A stretch of 7,910 nucleotides of DNA from an uncultured Rickettsiales bacterium (GTDB taxonomy: Bacteria > Pseudomonadota > Alphaproteobacteria > Rickettsiales > Deianiraeaceae), in NCBI GenBank assembly GCA_937906355.1, contig CALCWF010000173.1, positions 1-7,910 of the forward strand, in the 5' to 3' direction. The translations under genes and the position numbers were made by a program. Shown in pieces: positions 5,653 to 7,910 of the stretch. Under the pieces are notes generated by a model that ran no database searches, was not told where the DNA came from, and was given only the letters and a program-made list of their open reading frames with translations. Position 1 is the first letter of the stretch; every line of letters starts with the position of its first letter.

Positions 5653-6288
5653 TTATAGGAAATATACGCCGAACTTCACGACTGCTTCGTGTCCTTTTAT
5701 TTCAACAACGCTACCACTATGAGGGTCGTCATTGTCTATATTGAATTTGCTTTTGCAATATCTATATTCAAGACCGATATAGTAGCGATCTGATATAATT
5801 GCCTCAATACCGGCACTAGTGGTGAAACCAACTTTGTATTTATAAAAATCGTCTGTCATAATTCCGGTATAGTTAAACACTATATCGCCATATGTGAAAC
5901 CGACCATACCATATGGAGCAATAGAGATATTATTGCTCACCTTTATTTTTGAACCAATATTCGCATTCATCGTTAGAATTTCTCTGTGGCTTATTCTTGT
6001 TGTCCTATCTTTATAAACTCTATCACTGATAGCTATTCTGGTTCTCACTTCAAGACCGATAAAAGGATTGATAATGTCATTCAAACGATAATATACGTTA
6101 TAACCTACATTGATAATAGGTGCATAATTATTTTTGTTGTTATCACTTCCTTTTATATGTTGATACGATGCACCAATACCGATTTTTATATGACCGTAAA
6201 ACTTATCGCTAAAATCTACCGCGTTAGCAGTATTGATTGTAGAAAACGCCGTAATTGCAACTAAGCTTAAAAAGCTTCTTATTTTCAT
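5653..6288 (-). CDS. Small outer-membrane beta-barrel protein (secreted, surface-antigen type)
   Basis: The chosen start is the ATG at 6288-6286. It gives a textbook signal peptide (MKIRSFLSLVAITAF, then STINTANA) with a likely cut after residue 23 (ANA before VDFSD). Longer frames up to 6333 would bury this signal behind extra residues. The mature part is about 188 residues of alternating hydrophobic and polar segments rich in Tyr, Gly and Ile, for example GHIKIGIGASYQ, YAPIINVGYNVYYR, NISIAPYGMVGFTYG and YYIGLEYRYCKS. It ends in AVVKFGVYFL, a typical C-terminal beta-signal strand. This fits an eight-stranded barrel of the OmpA-like or rickettsial surface-antigen class in the outer membrane; the exact family is not clear. 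A purine-rich AAGAAGGGATGG (6310-6299) lies upstream. It is downstream of kdsA on the same strand with a 90-bp gap. Confidence 0.8.
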   Translation of the reverse strand: MKIRSFLSLVAITAFSTINTANAVDFSDKFYGHIKIGIGASYQHIKGSDNNKNNYAPIINVGYNVYYRLNDIINPFIGLEVRTRIAISDRVYKDRTTRISHREILTMNANIGSKIKVSNNISIAPYGMVGFTYGDIVFNYTGIMTDDFYKYKVGFTTSAGIEAIISDRYYIGLEYRYCKSKFNIDNDDPHSGSVVEIKGHEAVVKFGVYFL

Positions 6289-6298
6289 AAAAAAATTT

Positions 6299-6310
6299 CC
6301 ATCCCTTCTT
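6299..6310 (-). promoter_or_regulatory. Ribosome-binding site for the barrel protein
   Basis: On the minus strand AAGAAGGGATGG ends about 10 bases before the ATG at 6288. It is the clearest Shine-Dalgarno-like sequence in the window, where most genes have none, and it supports 6288 over any start nearer 6333. The good site fits a protein made in large amounts, which is inference. Confidence 0.5.
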
Positions 6311-6378
6311 AAAAGGAGAAAAATATAAATCAACTATTAATTTAATTAAATGAAGATTTTTATATTTTATTTTTATTT

Positions 6379-7227
6379 TTAGTTTATATTGAGATTTTTT
6401 ACCACGTTGTCTATTTCTTTTAGTTCGCACAGAAGCCTATCTGTCATATCGAAGTTTAACGAGTTTGGTCCGTCGCTGAAAGCTTTATCCGGATCGTTAT
6501 GAACTTCGCAGAAAACACCAGCTATTGGACGCGATGCTATTATTCTATTACCACCGGTTGAATCACCTAGACCACCTGGGCACTGAACAGCGTGTGTTGC
6601 GTCTATGACTACTGGTTTCCCAGTTTTTGCCATAACATCAAGTCCTCTGACGTCTACGACTAGATTGTTATATCCGAAGCTCGTTCCTCGCTCAGTTAGA
6701 ATGATATTCTTATTACCGAAATATTCGATTTTCTCGACAACTTTTGTCATTTCATTCGGTGAGAGAAATTGTCCTTTCTTGATGTTAACTATTTTCTTTG
6801 TTTTTGATGCTGCTTCTAGTAGATCCGTTTGACGGCATAGGAACGCTGGAATTTGTATTATATCGACGACTTCTGCGATTTCTTTACACTGTTCCGGAAG
6901 ATGCACGTCCGTTGTTATAGCACAGCCAAACTCTTTCTTAATTTTCTTAAAGATCGGGATAGATTTTTTCAGTCCGACTCCTCTTTTAGAGTGAATACTT
7001 GTTCTATTTGATTTATCGAATGAAGCTTTGAATACATACGGTATGTCAAGCTTAGTGCATAGATTGCATAGAAAATCACATATCATCAGTGCGTGCTTTT
7101 CGCTTTCGATCTGACAGGGACCACCTATGAATACGAACGGTAGATTGTTTCCAAATTTGACGTTGTTATTCACTCTTACTATATCACTTTTGACATGTTC
7201 GTTTTTTTTGTTCCTTCTCGTTCTCAT
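6379..7227 (-). CDS. kdsA: 3-deoxy-D-manno-octulosonate 8-phosphate synthase, with a small internal deletion
   Basis: This protein condenses phosphoenolpyruvate with arabinose 5-phosphate to make Kdo-8-phosphate for the LPS inner core. With the ATG at 7227 it has 282 residues. Family blocks are clear: FIGGPCQIES (33-42), KASFDKSNRTSIHSKRG (67-83), ITTDVHLPEQ (104-113), IIQIPAFLCRQTDLL (123-137), NIKKGQFLSP (148-157), TERGTSFGYNNLVVD (178-192), DATHAVQ (209-215) and CEVHNDPDKAFSDG (240-253). Cys38, His212, Glu241 and Asp252 match the four metal ligands of the metal-dependent class. One thing is odd: between the second Gly of STGGNR and the VFCEVH strand there are 11 residues, where E. coli KdsA has 19. 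Most of a barrel helix seems missing, in frame. A TTG at 7272 could extend the frame but also forms a good -35 box; the ATG suits the family N-terminus better. Confidence 0.93.
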   Translation of the reverse strand: MRTRRNKKNEHVKSDIVRVNNNVKFGNNLPFVFIGGPCQIESEKHALMICDFLCNLCTKLDIPYVFKASFDKSNRTSIHSKRGVGLKKSIPIFKKIKKEFGCAITTDVHLPEQCKEIAEVVDIIQIPAFLCRQTDLLEAASKTKKIVNIKKGQFLSPNEMTKVVEKIEYFGNKNIILTERGTSFGYNNLVVDVRGLDVMAKTGKPVVIDATHAVQCPGGLGDSTGGNRIIASRPIAGVFCEVHNDPDKAFSDGPNSLNFDMTDRLLCELKEIDNVVKNLNIN

Positions 7228-7243
7228 AAAAATCAAATACAAT

Positions 7244-7272
7244 AGATTAATAAGAAAAATTTTTCGTGTCAA
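7244..7272 (-). promoter_or_regulatory. Candidate promoter of kdsA
   Basis: Reading the minus strand, a perfect TTGACA (7272-7267) is followed after 17 bases by TAATCT (7249-7244), which matches TATAAT at only three of six positions. The ATG of kdsA lies 16 bases further on. Transcription would then start very close to the start codon and give a very short leader, in line with the lack of a Shine-Dalgarno. The -35 box and spacing are good; the -10 box is weak. Confidence 0.4.
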
Positions 7273-7336
7273 ATAATTCGATTATATACTATAATTAGCT
7301 ATAAACCGTTATAACCAATTTAAAGAGGAAAAGCAT

Positions 7337-7373
7337 AACATAAACACAGTATAATAGATACTGCGTTTATGTT
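7337..7373 (-). terminator. Probable intrinsic terminator of pnp
   Basis: AACATAAAC (7337-7345) pairs with GTTTATGTT (7365-7373), followed inward by one A-C mismatch and then CAGTAT (7347-7352) with ATACTG (7358-7363) around a five-base loop. This makes 15 pairs plus one mismatch. On the minus strand, 23 bases after the pnp stop, it is followed by ATGCTTTTCCTCTTT, a broken T-rich run. The position between pnp and kdsA suits a pnp terminator, though the stem is AT-rich. The hairpin could equally stabilise the 3' end of the transcript. Confidence 0.5.
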
Positions 7374-7396
7374 TACACAATTGCCAGATGTCTAAA

Positions 7397-7910
7397 TTAG
7401 AAGAATAAGAATTTCTTCTTAGACTTACTACCACTACTTTTTTTATCATTACTCTTATTGTTTGTTTTTTTCGCTGACGTATTATGCACGACTTTTTTAT
7501 CGCGTCTTTTATCGTCATAAGATGAAAACTTTCTATCATTACGATCGTTACGATTATTATGACTATAATGTCTATCGTTATTACTTCTATGAGAGAAGTT
7601 TTTCCTATCATTAAACTTTTCGTGTTTATGATCGGAATGTCTATTACCATTGTCATGGTTACAATCTTTTCTTTGCTTACTGTAACTCTCTTCTTTACAG
7701 TTGCAAATGCTCTTTCCGGTTTTTTGGTCGACTGACTTCATTGAGAATTTGAATCTACCTTTCTCGTCAAGTCCTATATACTTGACCTTGACCTTCATGC
7801 CCTCATGAACTAACACAGAAGGTTCGATATCATCGTCAGATAGCTCACTTATATGAACTAAACCACTTCTATCGAAACCGATATCGACGATAGCACCGAA
7901 AGCTAATACA
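7397..7910 (-). CDS. pnp: Polynucleotide phosphorylase, C-terminal S1 domain and unusual tail (5' end outside window)
   Basis: The minus-strand frame is open from the right edge (from 7909) to TAA 7399-7397, giving 170 visible residues. The first 66 or so form an S1 RNA-binding domain: VLAFGAIVDIGFDRSGLVHI, then SELSD, then VHEGMKVKVKYIGLDEKGRF, then KFSMKSVDQKTGK. The last block closely matches the end of PNPase in alphaproteobacteria, more so than ribosomal protein S1. PNPase degrades RNA from the 3' end with phosphate. After the S1 domain comes a tail of about 104 residues, very rich in Asn, Asp, Arg, Lys, His and Ser, with no predicted fold. It starts with a CNC-x11-CNH pattern (visible residues 69-85) that could hold a metal ion, then runs through Asn-Asp-Arg stretches to a Lys/Ser end and KKKFLFF. 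Such a tail is not standard for PNPase. Confidence 0.8.
   Translation of the reverse strand, partial: VLAFGAIVDIGFDRSGLVHISELSDDDIEPSVLVHEGMKVKVKYIGLDEKGRFKFSMKSVDQKTGKSICNCKEESYSKQRKDCNHDNGNRHSDHKHEKFNDRKNFSHRSNNDRHYSHNNRNDRNDRKFSSYDDKRRDKKVVHNTSAKKTNNKSNDKKSSGSKSKKKFLFF

Noticed and set aside
5986..6264. Plus-strand 92-residue frame inside the barrel gene
   Set aside because: It is a shadow of the minus-strand gene with no recognisable domain, and the minus-strand frame has a signal peptide and barrel pattern.
6289..6333. Longer N-terminus for the barrel protein, starting near 6333
   Set aside because: It would place 15 extra residues before a well-formed signal peptide, and the purine-rich ribosome-binding site points to 6288.
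7309..7656. Minus-strand 115-residue frame overlapping the pnp tail
   Set aside because: It is an Ile/Met-rich alternate-frame reading of the low-complexity pnp tail, with no support of its own.
7397..7816. Separate 139-residue gene starting at GTG 7816
   Set aside because: The same frame is open to the window edge, and the residues before 7816 complete an S1 domain, so this is the end of a larger protein.

Overview
The window looks like a piece of an AT-rich, reduced alphaproteobacterial chromosome, most probably from an obligate intracellular lineage (Rickettsiales or Holosporales type). Reasons: a short-form phosphatidylserine decarboxylase with the FGS processing site, a KdsA with the metal-binding Cys, a small signal-peptide-bearing beta-barrel protein, weak or absent Shine-Dalgarno sequences, housekeeping genes split from their usual operon partners, and long AT-rich spacers. 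The order-level placement is an inference by eye.

Layout, left to right. The plus-strand block holds the 3' end of psd (1-186), an unrecognised gene preceded by a (GA)8 tract that separates it from a short upstream frame (190-1223), a repeat-filled spacer, gatA (1388-2878), rbfA (2912-3259), a spacer with three 14-bp tandem repeats and a hairpin, rsmA/ksgA (3380-4588) with large non-family additions, another repeat-bearing spacer, and efp (4784-5386). A 266-bp convergent spacer with a perfect hairpin follows. The minus-strand block, in transcription order from the right edge, is the 3' end of pnp (7910-7397), a terminator-like hairpin, kdsA (7227-6379) with a promoter-like sequence, and a small outer-membrane beta-barrel gene (6288-5653).

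Most of the genes serve translation and RNA metabolism: GatA (tRNA amidation), RbfA and RsmA (late 30S maturation), EF-P (polyproline translation) and PNPase (RNA decay). Psd, KdsA and the barrel protein serve the envelope: phospholipid, LPS core and outer membrane. KdsA implies that the organism makes, or recently made, Kdo-containing LPS.

Two themes deserve attention. First, short tandem duplications (12 to 18 bp) recur both in spacers and inside coding sequence. The RsmA insertion contains visible duplicated hexapeptides, and RsmA and PNPase carry long hydrophilic Asn/Asp/Arg/Lys-rich additions. Second, the unknown gene after psd may be one longer gene whose frame depends on the GA copy number: removing one GA unit fuses the two frames without a stop. 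I see no complete new multi-gene system, CRISPR array, tRNA, rRNA or insertion sequence.
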